This document shows positions 51,216-60,115 of a stretch of 64,000 nt of DNA, one piece after another. Positions within the stretch are counted from its first letter, which is position 1. Every line of letters begins with the position of its first letter. The notes below the pieces were generated by a model. It searched no databases and was not told where the DNA came from. It was given only the letters and a program-made list of their open reading frames with translations. The position numbers were made by a program, and so were the translations under genes. Source of the DNA: Geodermatophilus sp. DF01-2 (GTDB taxonomy: Bacteria; Actinomycetota; Actinomycetes; Mycobacteriales; Geodermatophilaceae); NCBI RefSeq assembly GCF_004571065.1, contig NZ_SPQN01000001.1, forward strand, positions 1-64,000, given 5' to 3'.

Positions 51216-52178
51216 GTGCGCCCTGACGTCCGACGCTGGCTACACCACCGAACCTTCACTGCCGAGACGTGGCAGGCGCCCGAACTGCTCGCCGCCAAAC
51301 GGACCCGGGGCTCCACCGTCAGCGTGGTGCTGCCGGCGCTCGACGAGGAACGCACCGTGGGCGCCATCGTGGCGACCATCCGCGAGGCGCTGGTCGAGCA
51401 CTGCCCCCTGGTGGACGAGGTCGTCGTCGTCGACAGCGGCTCCGGCGACCGCACGGCGGAGGTCGCGGCCGCGGCCGGGGCCCGCGTCGTCCACGTCGAG
51501 AGCGTGCTCCCCGGGCAGGGCAGCCGGCCGGGCAAGGGCGAGGCGCTGTGGAAGTCGCTGCACGCCACCAGCGGCGAGCTGCTGGTGTTCGTCGACGCCG
51601 ACCTCGTCGACTTCGACCCGCGGTTCGTCGTCGGTCTGCTCGGACCGCTGCTCACCGACCCCACCGTCGGCTACGTCAAGGCCCTCTACGACCGGCCGCT
51701 GACGACGACCGACGGGATCGTCCCGTCCGGCGGCGGCCGGGTCACCGAGCTGGTCGCCCGACCGCTGCTCAACGCCTTCTGGCCGGAGCTGGCCGGGTTC
51801 GTCCAGCCGCTCTCCGGCGAGTACGCCGGCCGCCGGGAGCTGCTCGAGCAGGTGCCGTTCGTCTCCGGCTACGGCGTGGAGCTCGGCCTGCTGGTCGACC
51901 TCGTGGCGCTGGCCGGCCTCGACGCCCTCGCCCAGGTGGACCTCGGCACCCGGCAGCACACCCACCAGGCCGACGCCGCGCTCGGCCGCATGGCCGGGCA
52001 GATCCTGCAGACCGCGCTCGCCCGGTGGCCCGGCGCAGGTCGGCCGGAGAGCGAGCTGCTGCAGTTCCTGCGCACCGCCGACGGCCTCGAGGGGGTCAGC
52101 TGGGACGTCGGCGTCGTGGAGCGCCCGCCGATGCGGGCCGTCCGCGCCGCCGACCGCCGTCCCGGGACGTGGGCGTGA
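51216..52178 (+). CDS. gpgS: glucosyl-3-phosphoglycerate synthase
   Basis: The 320-residue GT81-type enzyme transfers glucose from a nucleotide donor to 3-phosphoglycerate, the first step to glucosylglycerate and, in mycobacteria, methylglucose lipopolysaccharide. It has SVVLPALDEERTVGAIVATI, VVVDSGSGDRTAEVAAAAGA, GKGEALWKSL, the metal-binding VFVDADLVDF and the C-terminal GYGVELGLLVDL and RQHTHQ blocks of GpgS. The start is GTG 51216. No gpgP phosphatase gene is adjacent in the window. Confidence 0.9.
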   Translation: MRPDVRRWLHHRTFTAETWQAPELLAAKRTRGSTVSVVLPALDEERTVGAIVATIREALVEHCPLVDEVVVVDSGSGDRTAEVAAAAGARVVHVESVLPGQGSRPGKGEALWKSLHATSGELLVFVDADLVDFDPRFVVGLLGPLLTDPTVGYVKALYDRPLTTTDGIVPSGGGRVTELVARPLLNAFWPELAGFVQPLSGEYAGRRELLEQVPFVSGYGVELGLLVDLVALAGLDALAQVDLGTRQHTHQADAALGRMAGQILQTALARWPGAGRPESELLQFLRTADGLEGVSWDVGVVERPPMRAVRAADRRPGTWA

Positions 52179-52263
52179 AGGTCCCCGTGGACGCCGGCCC
52201 GTAGCTGCCGGTGCCGCCGCCCGCGGTGGAGGTGGAGTGCCGGAGTGTGGGAAACCTGCGCTC

Positions 52264-53253
52264 TCACACCCCGGTGAGCCGGACGGCGTCCCCCATGCGG
52301 GCCGACTCGGCGATCGCCACCGCCACCCGGTGGGTGCGCAGCGCCTCGGCGTAGTCGACCAGCCCCTCGGCCGGCGCGCCGCCGGCCAGGACGTCGACGA
52401 AGGCCCGGTCGACGGCGGTGCGCCCGTCGACCTGCGGTTCGCGCCGGTCGGCGCCGTCGGCCGTGGTGACGGTCAGCGAGGTCTCGGTGAGCTCGACCGC
52501 CGCGCCGTCGCAGACCACGTCGAGGCCGGCCCGCAGCTTGCCCGGCAGCGAGCAGGCGGCGGTCACCGTGCCGACGGCGCCGGAGTCGAAGGTGAGCAGC
52601 GCGGCGGTCGCGTCGTCGACGTCGCGGCCGTCCGCGGTGGACGGCGCCGCGGTGGAGCGCACCTCCACCACCTCGCCGGCCAGCAGTCGGGCCAGGTCGA
52701 GCACGTGGGTGAGCTGCTCGACGATCTGTCCACCGGAGCGCTCCCGCCGCGACCACCACGCCGGCGGTGGGACCTTGTCCAGCCAGGTGGCGTCGACCAG
52801 CCGGGGCCGGTGCGCGGCGCAGACCGCACGGGCGGCGGCCACCGTGTCCAGGTGCCGCCAGTGGTAGCCGGTCGCCGTCGGCAGCCCGGCCTCGGCGACG
52901 GCTCGCGCCACCTCCTCGGCGACCTGCACGCCGGTGGCCAGCGGCTTCTCGACGAAGAACGGCACGCCCGCGCGGACGGCGGCCAGCTCCAGCTCACCGT
53001 GGGCGAAGGGTGGCACGCACAGCCACACGGCGTCCAGGGGCTGGGCGAGCAGCCGGTCCACGCCCTCGACGGCGGGCACGCCGAGCTCGCCGGCGAGCAC
53101 GTCGGCAGCGCCCGGGACGACGTCGGCGACCCCGACCAGCTCCACGTCGGGGAACCCGGCCAGCGTCCGGCCGTGGCGGGCGCCGACACCGCCGGCTCCG
53201 ACGAGTCCGACGCGGACGCGGGGGCCGGTGGAAGAGGAGTCTGGTTCGCCCAT
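52264..53253 (-). CDS. Gfo/Idh/MocA family oxidoreductase
   Basis: The 329-residue NAD(P)-dependent sugar or inositol dehydrogenase family protein has an N-terminal Rossmann fold (VGLVGAGGVGARHGRTLAGF) and the conserved EKPLATG whose Lys is near the active site. GYHWRHLDT and WLDKVPPPAWWSRRERSGG follow in the C-terminal substrate domain, with GGQIVEQLTHVLDLAR supplying the His motif. ATG 53253 is chosen over 53286. The substrate is not predictable. It is convergent with gpgS. Confidence 0.85.
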   Translation of the reverse strand: MGEPDSSSTGPRVRVGLVGAGGVGARHGRTLAGFPDVELVGVADVVPGAADVLAGELGVPAVEGVDRLLAQPLDAVWLCVPPFAHGELELAAVRAGVPFFVEKPLATGVQVAEEVARAVAEAGLPTATGYHWRHLDTVAAARAVCAAHRPRLVDATWLDKVPPPAWWSRRERSGGQIVEQLTHVLDLARLLAGEVVEVRSTAAPSTADGRDVDDATAALLTFDSGAVGTVTAACSLPGKLRAGLDVVCDGAAVELTETSLTVTTADGADRREPQVDGRTAVDRAFVDVLAGGAPAEGLVDYAEALRTHRVAVAIAESARMGDAVRLTGV

Positions 53254-53527
53254 GCCGGGGTCCTGCCCCACCTGCGGGCGGAGCAACCGCAGGTCGTCGG
53301 GGTGATCGGCGCCACCGGTCGGTGCGCCCGGCGGTCAACCCGCCGTTGCCGACGGGCGTGAGGCACCATCAAGGGGTGACGCCGTCCCCGTCCCCGTGCG
53401 CGAGGTCCCCACGGTCGTCGCCCCGGACGACGACGGGACTGCCGTTCCGCGGACCGGTCCCGGCGCACCGCCACGGGGTGACGCGGGGCACACCAATCCA
53501 TGCACAGACTGGAGTTAACCTGACACC

Positions 53528-54220
53528 GTGAGTGAGGGCACCGACCGGCGCGCCCGCAAGAAGGCGCAGACCCGGACACTCATCCGCGAGACCGCGCAGG
53601 CACTGTTCGCCGAGCGCGGCTTCGAGGCGGTCACCATCGCCGACATCGCCGCCACCGCGGACGTCGCCGTCCAGACGGTCTTCAACCACTTCCCCACCAA
53701 GGAAGACCTCTTCTTCGACGGGCACACCCCCTGGGTGGAGGGCGCGGCGGAGTCCGTCAGCTCCCGCGGCCCGGGCGTCGCCCCCCTCGAGGCCCTGCAC
53801 GCCTACCTCGTCGAGCAGGTGGGCGTGTACGTCCGGCTGCTGGCCACGCCGGAGGGCCGCAGCTTCGCCACGACCCTGGACACCTCCCCCGCGCTGCGCG
53901 CCCGCGAGCGCGAACTGCACCACGAGGCGACCACCCGGCTGGCCGACGCGCTCTTCGAGGCCTGGACGACCGCCGGCGGCGCGCCGACGGTCCCGGCCGA
54001 CCTGCGTACGGCCGCCTCGGTCACCGCCGCGGTGTGGCTGGCCGCCGTCCGGACGCTCATCGTGCAGCAACGGTGCGTGCTCACCGGGTCGGCCGGCCCG
54101 CTGCCGGCCGACCCGGAGGAGGACGTCGCCACCGCCTGCTCGGTCGCCGACCAGGTCTTCACCGGGCTCGACTCCGCCCTGTCCGCGACCACGCCGGGCG
54201 GCCTGCGGCCCACCGGCTGA
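53528..54220 (+). CDS. TetR family transcriptional regulator
   Basis: The 230-residue regulator's N-terminal helix-turn-helix is intact (LIRETAQALFAERGFEAVTI, then AATADVAVQTVFNHFPTKED). The C-terminal ligand domain is Ala-rich. The start is GTG 53528; just upstream lie GTTAAC (a 6-bp palindrome) and CTGACA, where an autoregulatory operator could sit. It is convergent with a second TetR gene one base away. Target genes unknown. Confidence 0.9.
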   Translation: MSEGTDRRARKKAQTRTLIRETAQALFAERGFEAVTIADIAATADVAVQTVFNHFPTKEDLFFDGHTPWVEGAAESVSSRGPGVAPLEALHAYLVEQVGVYVRLLATPEGRSFATTLDTSPALRARERELHHEATTRLADALFEAWTTAGGAPTVPADLRTAASVTAAVWLAAVRTLIVQQRCVLTGSAGPLPADPEEDVATACSVADQVFTGLDSALSATTPGGLRPTG

Positions 54221-54221
54221 G

Positions 54222-54815
54222 TCACACCGCGGCACTCTCCCGGTCCGGCACGACCACCGGCAGCAGCACCTCGTCGAGCACGCGCTGCGCCTCCTCGTGG
54301 CTCATGGCGCCCCGGTCGGAGGCGTAGCGCTGCCACCAGAACGCCTCGACGACCGAGCAGAGCAGCGCCAGGCGGGCGGCGGGCACTTCCTGGCCCCGCG
54401 CGGCGGCCCGCGCGCCGATGGTCTCGACGGCATCGGCGAGCGGGCGCACCAGCGCGGCGTCCAGCCCGGCGCGGAGGTCCTCGTCGTGACGGGCGGCGCC
54501 GACCAGGCTCGCGGTCGCCCGCTCCTCCCGGTCCAGCGGCCGGCACCAGCGCGCGATCAGCGCGGCCAGGTCGTCCCGCAGCGAGCCCTGGTCCGGAGGT
54601 ACCCGTACCAGCGTGAAGCGGCCCACCGCCGAGCGGGCCATCGCCGCCATCGTGGGCCACCGCCGGTAGATCCCCGCCTTACCGGCGCGGGCCCGGGCGG
54701 CGACACGGTCGCTGTTGAGCTTGCCCCAGCCGTCCTCCGCCAGGATGTCGACGGCCACGGCCAGCAGTTGCTCGGACAGTTCGGCGCTCAGCGGGCGCCC
54801 GGGCGTGCCGGTCAT
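54222..54815 (-). CDS. TetR family transcriptional regulator
   Basis: This 197-residue protein has the helix-turn-helix AVDILAEDGWGKLNSDRVAA and RARAGKAGIYRRWPTMAAM, with the KAGIYRRW recognition helix common in actinobacterial TetR/AcrR members, and a TetR_C-type ligand domain. Its stop is one base from that of the opposing TetR gene, leaving no room for a terminator. Ligand and targets unknown. Confidence 0.9.
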   Translation of the reverse strand: MTGTPGRPLSAELSEQLLAVAVDILAEDGWGKLNSDRVAARARAGKAGIYRRWPTMAAMARSAVGRFTLVRVPPDQGSLRDDLAALIARWCRPLDREERATASLVGAARHDEDLRAGLDAALVRPLADAVETIGARAAARGQEVPAARLALLCSVVEAFWWQRYASDRGAMSHEEAQRVLDEVLLPVVVPDRESAAV

Positions 54816-54960
54816 GCTGCCGCCGGCTCAGAAGTGCACGTCACAGCGCCATCGTGTCCTGTGGGTGGAGTCACCACAACGACCACCCGCGGAGTCGCGC
54901 CGATTTCCTGACCTCTCACGGCCCGGAAGCACGGCGGCAGGTCATCGGACGGGCCGGCTC

Positions 54961-55293
54961 TCAGGCCCCCGCGGCGCTCTCCACGGGCACCTCCAGTCCG
55001 GCGCCGTCGTCGGCCAGCCGGCCGGCGCCGCCGGCCTCTTCGACCATGCCGTCCCAGCGCTGCGCCCAGTCGTCGGTGCCGGCCTGCGGCTCGGCCGCCG
55101 CCCGCAGTGCGGCCACGTCCAGGACGCCGGTCTGCGCGTCCTGCAGCCGGCCCAGGCCGGCGTCCCGCAGCGCGCGGTCGGCCTCCTCGTCGGTCACCGC
55201 GCCCACGGCCAGCTGCAGCCGGGTCAGGTCGTCGACGTCGACGACCCGCACCTCGGGCCGCTCCTCGGTGCCGCCCACCACCTCGACGATCAC
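54961..55293 (-). CDS. conserved hypothetical protein
   Basis: The 110-residue acidic soluble protein starts at GTG 55293 with a strong GGAGGG; the frame is open upstream to 55368 but without a ribosome binding site. Strands IVEVVGG and EVRVVDVDDLTRLQLAVGAV precede a helical region (DEEADRALRDAGLGRLQD) and an Asp/Trp-containing tail. I do not recognise the family. It lies downstream of menB on the same strand beyond an 84-bp-period tandem repeat. Confidence 0.6.
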   Translation of the reverse strand: MIVEVVGGTEERPEVRVVDVDDLTRLQLAVGAVTDEEADRALRDAGLGRLQDAQTGVLDVAALRAAAEPQAGTDDWAQRWDGMVEEAGGAGRLADDGAGLEVPVESAAGA

Positions 55294-55353
55294 GCCGCCC
55301 TCCTCTCCTCGGACTCCCGGCGTCGGAAGTGCCCCCAGACGTGCCCTGTCACC

Positions 55354-55512
55354 CACGTGTTCCGCCACGGCTCCGCTCCTCGCTCGCCGGCGCTCGCTGC
55401 GATGCCCACCGCGGCGTCACACGTGCCATGTTGACCTCACGTGTTCCGCCACGGCTCCGCTCCTCGCTCGCTGGCGCTCGCTGCGATGCTCACCGCGGCG
55501 TCACACGTGCCA
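55354..55512. repeat. two tandem copies of a ~75-bp repeat (period 84)
   Basis: CACGTGTTCCGCCACGGCTC begins both copies (55354 and 55438), and they stay nearly identical to GCGGCGTCACACGTGCCA. Each copy starts with CACGTG and ends with CACACGTG. The second copy runs into the last codons of menB, so duplication started from the gene's 3' end. Confidence 0.85.
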
Positions 55513-56388
55513 CGGGAACCGGGAGAAGTCCGGGTCCCGCTTCTCCAGGAACGCGTCCCGGCCCTCGACGGCCTCCTCGGCCATGTAGGCCAGCCGGGTG
55601 GTCTCGCCGGCGAACAGCTGCTGACCGACCAGCCCGTCGTCGATCAGGTTGAACGAGTACTTGAGCATCCGCTGCGCGGTCGGGCTCTTGGCCACGATCC
55701 TCTTCCCCCAGTCCAGCGCCGTCGCCTCCAGCTCGGCGTGGGGGACGACGCGGTTGACCATGCCCATGCGATGGGCGTCCTCGGCGGTGTACTCGTCGCC
55801 GAGGAAGAAGATCTCGCGGGCGAACTTCTGCCCCACCTGGCGGGCCAGGTAGGCCGAGCCGAAGCCGCCGTCGAAGCTGCCGACGTCGGCGTCGGTCTGC
55901 TTGAACCGGGCGTGCTCGGCGCTGGCCAGGGTGAGGTCGGAGACGACGTGCAGGCTGTGCCCGCCGCCGGCGGCCCAGCCGGGGACGACGCAGACGACGA
56001 CCTTGGGCATGAACCGGATCAGCCGCTGGGCCTCGAGGACGTGCAGCCGGCCGCTGGAGTTCTCGCTGTGCTGGTAGCCGTACCTCCCGCGCACCCGTTG
56101 GTCACCGCCGGAGCAGAACGCCCAGCCGCCGTCCTTCGGGCTGGGGCCGTTGCCGGTGAGGAGCACGCAGCCGATGTCGGTGGACAGCCGGGCGTGCTCC
56201 AGCGCGGTGATCAGCTCGTCGACGGTCTGCGGGCGGAAGGCGTTGCGCACCTCGGGCCGGTCGAACGCGATCCGGACGACGCCGGCGTCGACGGCGCGGT
56301 GGTAGGTCAGGTCGGCGAAGTCGAACCCGTCGACCGGCTCCCACGCCGCGCTGTCGAAGATTTCGGAGACGTCGTTCCGGGCGGCCAT
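55501..56388 (-). CDS. menB: 1,4-dihydroxy-2-naphthoyl-CoA synthase
   Basis: The 295-residue crotonase-fold enzyme of menaquinone biosynthesis cyclises O-succinylbenzoyl-CoA. It has the family-specific long N-terminus, DRPEVRNAFRPQTVDELI, the GWAFCSGGDQRVRGR substrate loop, VVPGWAAGGGHSLHVVSDL (oxyanion hole), the catalytic TDADVGSFDGGFGSAYLA and the C-terminal REIFFLGDEYTAEDAHRMGM and DPDFSRFPWHV. Menaquinone is the likely electron acceptor for the formate dehydrogenase in this window. The start codon on the minus strand overlaps a plus-strand ATG of the Vsr-like remnant. Confidence 0.95.
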   Translation of the reverse strand: MAARNDVSEIFDSAAWEPVDGFDFADLTYHRAVDAGVVRIAFDRPEVRNAFRPQTVDELITALEHARLSTDIGCVLLTGNGPSPKDGGWAFCSGGDQRVRGRYGYQHSENSSGRLHVLEAQRLIRFMPKVVVCVVPGWAAGGGHSLHVVSDLTLASAEHARFKQTDADVGSFDGGFGSAYLARQVGQKFAREIFFLGDEYTAEDAHRMGMVNRVVPHAELEATALDWGKRIVAKSPTAQRMLKYSFNLIDDGLVGQQLFAGETTRLAYMAEEAVEGRDAFLEKRDPDFSRFPWHV

Positions 56389-56931
56389 GGCCCGAACCTA
56401 TCGCCGGACCCGGCCCCTCACGGGAGGAGCCCGCGCTGCGCCACGTGCTGCACGCCCACGGCGCCCGCTACCGGCTGCACGCCCGCGACCTGATCGGCTG
56501 CCCCGACCTGGTCAACCGCCGCAAGAAGATCGCCGTCTTCGTCGACGGCGACATGTGGCACGGCAACCCCGCCGAACCCGCCCGCCGCGGCCGCGCCACC
56601 TTCGCCGACCACTTTCCCCACCCGCACCGACTGGTGGCTGGCCAAGATCGAACGCAACAAGGCCCGCGACGCCCAGGTCACCGCCTCGCTCACCCAGGCC
56701 GGCTACCGAGTCCTGGAGAACACCGGACGCGGCATCGCCATCCGCCACGACCTCGACGAGACGACCGGCATCCCCGTGGAGCACTGCGGGCCGCTGGAGG
56801 ACCAGCGCGTGCGCGCCGACATCCAGCAGATTCTCGAAGGCGGCGTCGAAGCCTTCATCCGCCGCGAACGCCGCTACAACAACGAGCTCAACAGCTACCG
56901 TGCCGCCCTGCGACAGGCCAGTGTCCAATGA
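56387..56931 (+). pseudogene. very-short-patch-repair (Vsr/DUF559-like) endonuclease remnant
   Basis: The frame at 56424-56615 encodes LHAHGARYRLHARDLIGCPD and KKIAVFVDGDMWHGNP, the Vsr core with catalytic Asp and Trp-His. At the C-run near 56615 the homology moves to another frame (RTDWWLAKIERNKARD, GYRVLENTGRG) and ends at TGA 56929-56931. One extra base in CCCC would explain it. The N-terminal part is also out of frame or lost. It is either a real frameshift or a homopolymer error. It neighbours an integrase remnant. Confidence 0.75.
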
Positions 56932-57020
56932 AGGCCGGCCGGCGTGGTAGCGACCATCGGCAGCGGGCTGGGTGGACCGCTACGTGAGCGCCAGATGAGG
57001 CAGACGACGAGGTGTCGAGC

Positions 57021-57440
57021 TCAGAGCCCGAGCCCGGTGGCGGCGTTGTCGGCCCAGGCCTGCTGCACGCGGACGTAGGCCCCGAGGGTGGCCAGCGAGC
57101 GGTGGCGGGTCTGGTGGGCGGGCGATGGCGCGGTCGCTGGCGCCGCGCAGGTGGGCGTAGGCGACGAAGCCGGCGCGCAGGCTGTCCGCGCTGTAACGGG
57201 CGGAGTCGAGCGCGGCGCGGGCGACGGCCTGCTGCACCAGGGTGTTGATCGACTCCGGTGCAGCGGGCGGTCGGCGGCGGTGTTGCTCCGCCCAACCGAC
57301 CGGAACAGCGGCCCGTCGTCCACGCCGGCCAGCTCGCGCCAGCGGGCCAGCGCGGTGACCGCGCACCGGTCAGGGTTGCCGGCCCGGGGCAGCATCATCA
57401 GCTCGACGGGGATGAAAGTATCGCGGTCGATCAGCTGCCG
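57021..57440 (-). pseudogene. tyrosine recombinase/integrase C-terminal remnant
   Basis: Minus-strand segments give DRCAVTALARWRELAG and GPLFRSVGR in one frame. SINTLVQQAVARAALDSARY, with SLRAGFVAYAHLRGASDRAI, lies in a second. HQTRHRSLATLGAYVR and DNAATGLGL return to the first. These are the successive blocks of a phage-type integrase catalytic domain (Arg and His regions). The N-terminal half is missing and two frame changes are present, so it is inactive. It marks an integration scar between menB and the SpoIIE phosphatase. Confidence 0.75.
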
Positions 57441-57472
57441 AAGGGCGCCGCCGGGGCGATGGAGGCAGTGTC

Positions 57473-59233
57473 TTGGAGGAGGGTGCGGCGCTGGACGGGC
57501 GGCTGGATGAGCTGGTCACGGGGGAGCCCCGCACGGAGATGCAGCGTCGGGTGCTGCAGGCCGACTGGTCGCTGACACCGCTCGGGGCCGCGGAGGACTG
57601 GTCGCCGACGTTGCGCGATGCCGTGGCCACGGCGTTGAACTGCCGGTTCCCGATGCTGGTCATGGCCGGGCCGGAGCTCGTCATGATTTACAACGACGGG
57701 TACGCCGACGTCCTCGGTGCCCGACATCCGTCGGCCCTGGGCCGCCGCGTGCCCGAGGTGTGGCCCGACGTGTGGGCGGACATCGAGGGCATGATCGCCG
57801 GCGTCTTCGCCGGTGGAACGACCTTCGTCGAGGACCTTCCGCTGGTGATGACCCGGTTCGGGTTCGACGAGGAGACCTACTTCACCTTCTCCTACAGCCC
57901 GGTCCTGGCACCCGGCGGCCGGGTCGTCGCCCTGCTCAACACCACGGTGGACACCACCCACCGGGTGCTCGGCGCCCGCCGGCTGGCCGTCCTACAGCGA
58001 CTCGGCAGCCTGCCCCGGTCCCCGGGCGGCAGCGCGACGGAAGCCTGTGAGGCGGCATTGCGGGTTCTGGCCGAGGCCCGCGCCGACGTACCGGTTGCGG
58101 TGGCGTACCTGCTCGAGGAGGACGGGCACGGCGTCCGGCCGTCGGCCAGCTACGGCCTCGCCACGGACCCGCCGTCGTCCAAAGACGTCGAGGACTGGGT
58201 ACGCGAGGCGGTCAGCACGGGCTCGACGGTGACCGTCTCGGGCATCGCCGGTCGCTGGCCCGGGTTGTCCCTGCCCGGGGCCAGTCCGGTGGGGGAGGCC
58301 GACGTCGACACGGTGGTCCTGGTGCCGTTGACCGCCGCCGGGCAAACCCGGCCGGTGGGAGCGTTGCTGCTGGGTGTGAGTCCGCACCGGCGGTTGGACG
58401 ACGAGTATCGGCACTTCCTGGAGCTGGTTACGGGGCAGGTCGCCGCCGCGGTGGCCGACGCCCAGGCCGTGGAGGCCGAACGACGCCGCGTCGCGGAGCG
58501 AGCCGAGCTGGATCGGGCCCGGGCGCAGTTCTTCAGCGAGGTGGCGGTCACCTTGCAGCGGGCCGTGCTCGGTCCGACCGTGCTGCCCGAGGGGTTCGCG
58601 GTCCACTACCAGCCGGCGGCCGGCACGCTGGAGGTGGGCGGGGACTGGTACGACGTCGTCGACCTGCCCGGCGGCCGGTTCGGCGTGGTCGTCGGCGACG
58701 TGGTCGGGCGCGGGCTGGACGCGGCCGCGGTGATGGGTCAGCTGCGCAGCGCGGGGCGGGCGTTGCTGCTGGAGAGCCGTTCGCCGGCGCACGTGCTGTC
58801 GGCGCTGGACGGGTTCGCCGAACTGGTGCCCGGCGCCTCCTGCAGCACGGTCTTCTGCGGCGTCGTGGACCCCGCCGCGGGCACGTTGCGCTACAGCAGC
58901 GCCGGCCACGTGCCGGCGATCCTGGTCGGCGACGACGGGGCGCCCCGTCTCCTGACCGAGGCCGGGTCGTTGCCGCTGGCCGCCACCGAGGACCTCGTCC
59001 GGCCGGAGTCCGAGGTCCTGCTGCCGCGCGGCTCGACCCTGCTGCTCTACACCGACGGGCTCGTCGAGCGGCGGAACGAGAACCTTGACCAGGGAATGGC
59101 TCGAGCCGCGGCCGCGCTGGTCGAGGCCCGGCACCTCACGCCGGCGGAGCTGGCCGCGTTTCTCACCGACCAGCTGCTCGAGGATGCCCCGGACGACGAC
59201 GTCGCCTTCCTGCTCTACCGCTGCGGCGACTGA
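57473..59233 (+). CDS. PAS-GAF-SpoIIE serine phosphatase
   Basis: The 586-residue sensor phosphatase has a PAS domain at about 25-165 (FPMLVMAGPELVMIYNDGY), a GAF domain at about 170-330 and a short coiled linker. The PP2C-like SpoIIE/RsbU domain at about 355-586 has GGDWYDVVDLPGG, GVVVGDVVGRGLDAA, YSSAGHVPAILV, LLLYTDGLVERR and DDDVAFLLYR. It would dephosphorylate an anti-anti-sigma factor upon a signal sensed by PAS/GAF. The start is taken as TTG 57473 with GGAGG upstream; ATG 57539 is an alternative. The RsbW-like kinase gene downstream supports a partner-switching module, although no anti-anti-sigma gene is seen. Confidence 0.9.
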   Translation: MEEGAALDGRLDELVTGEPRTEMQRRVLQADWSLTPLGAAEDWSPTLRDAVATALNCRFPMLVMAGPELVMIYNDGYADVLGARHPSALGRRVPEVWPDVWADIEGMIAGVFAGGTTFVEDLPLVMTRFGFDEETYFTFSYSPVLAPGGRVVALLNTTVDTTHRVLGARRLAVLQRLGSLPRSPGGSATEACEAALRVLAEARADVPVAVAYLLEEDGHGVRPSASYGLATDPPSSKDVEDWVREAVSTGSTVTVSGIAGRWPGLSLPGASPVGEADVDTVVLVPLTAAGQTRPVGALLLGVSPHRRLDDEYRHFLELVTGQVAAAVADAQAVEAERRRVAERAELDRARAQFFSEVAVTLQRAVLGPTVLPEGFAVHYQPAAGTLEVGGDWYDVVDLPGGRFGVVVGDVVGRGLDAAAVMGQLRSAGRALLLESRSPAHVLSALDGFAELVPGASCSTVFCGVVDPAAGTLRYSSAGHVPAILVGDDGAPRLLTEAGSLPLAATEDLVRPESEVLLPRGSTLLLYTDGLVERRNENLDQGMARAAAALVEARHLTPAELAAFLTDQLLEDAPDDDVAFLLYRCGD

Positions 59234-59622
59234 GCCCGACGCCCAGCCCGACGGCCCGGGTGCCCTACCGCGGAGTGGCCAAGAACGATGTCTGGCGCAC
59301 CTACGCGTCGCCGCAATCAACCTCCTCTGTCTGCTCAACCTCGGACGTCGACGACGGAGCTGGTTGAGTCATCGACGAGGTCGGCGGCGATGGCAGTGGT
59401 GACGGTCAGGTTGCTGAACGCCAGGATCTCAGGATCGCCAGCGCGGCAATGAGCCCGACTCAGATCCGCCGCTTCCTGCGGCGCCTGGACACCCCCGTCG
59501 ACCGGTGGCGTCACCGAAGGCCGCCCCCGACCGCATCTTCCTTCGGTCGCGGGTTCTCATCCGATTTGGTTCCCTGAGTCCGCAGAGCGCGATCAGCGAG
59601 CAACCGAGCCGATACAGAGGAC
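59234..59622. other. gene-free stretch
   Basis: About 390 bp, somewhat less GC-rich, between the SpoIIE phosphatase and the RsbW-like gene. No tRNA, repeat or clear gene is seen. An open frame of about 30 codons on the minus strand (near 59340-59440) is too weak to call. The promoter of the RsbW-like gene should be here. Confidence 0.4.
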
Positions 59623-60045
59623 ATGGACGCGCAGGACTGGGTGCAGCAGCCTCCCCCCGATCTCCGCGGTGCGATCTGGCACTGGGAGCTGGACTCCGTG
59701 GCACAACTACCGCGAGCCCGCGCCGAGCTGCGGCAGCTGCTGCGGACGTCCGCACCGGCAGAGGCCGATGATGCACTCGAAGAACGCGTCCTCCTGACAT
59801 TCGAGGAACTGGCCTCCAACGGCCTGCGACACGGCGGCAAGCCGGTGCAGGCCCGCGTCGTCGCAGCCGAGAACGGGCTACTCATCGAGGTCAGCGATGC
59901 CGTCACCGAGCGGCCGCCCACACCGGCAGTCGGCCGCGACCCTGCCCTGGGCGGTCTCGGGCTGTACCTCGTAGCCGGACTGACCGCAGCCCACGGCTGG
60001 CTCGCCACCGCCGGCCGCAAGTCGGTCTGGGCGTACTGCCGCTGA
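59623..60045 (+). CDS. RsbW-like anti-sigma factor kinase (HATPase_c)
   Basis: The 140-residue GHKL-fold protein has the N-box VLLTFEELASNGLRHGG and the G2-like LGGLGLYLVAGLTAAHGW. The usual DxGxG G1 box is reduced to IEVSDAV, common in the stand-alone actinobacterial serine-kinase anti-sigma/regulatory proteins. It could phosphorylate a STAS-domain partner, the substrate of the SpoIIE phosphatase upstream. The N-terminus has WHWELDSVAQLPRARAELRQ, as expected. Confidence 0.85.
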   Translation: MDAQDWVQQPPPDLRGAIWHWELDSVAQLPRARAELRQLLRTSAPAEADDALEERVLLTFEELASNGLRHGGKPVQARVVAAENGLLIEVSDAVTERPPTPAVGRDPALGGLGLYLVAGLTAAHGWLATAGRKSVWAYCR

Positions 60046-60115
60046 GAGCCCGTCAGCCCACGAGCCCTGTCTTTCATCGTTCAGCCCAATCCGCCGCTCT
60101 ACGCCGTGCGCGGCG

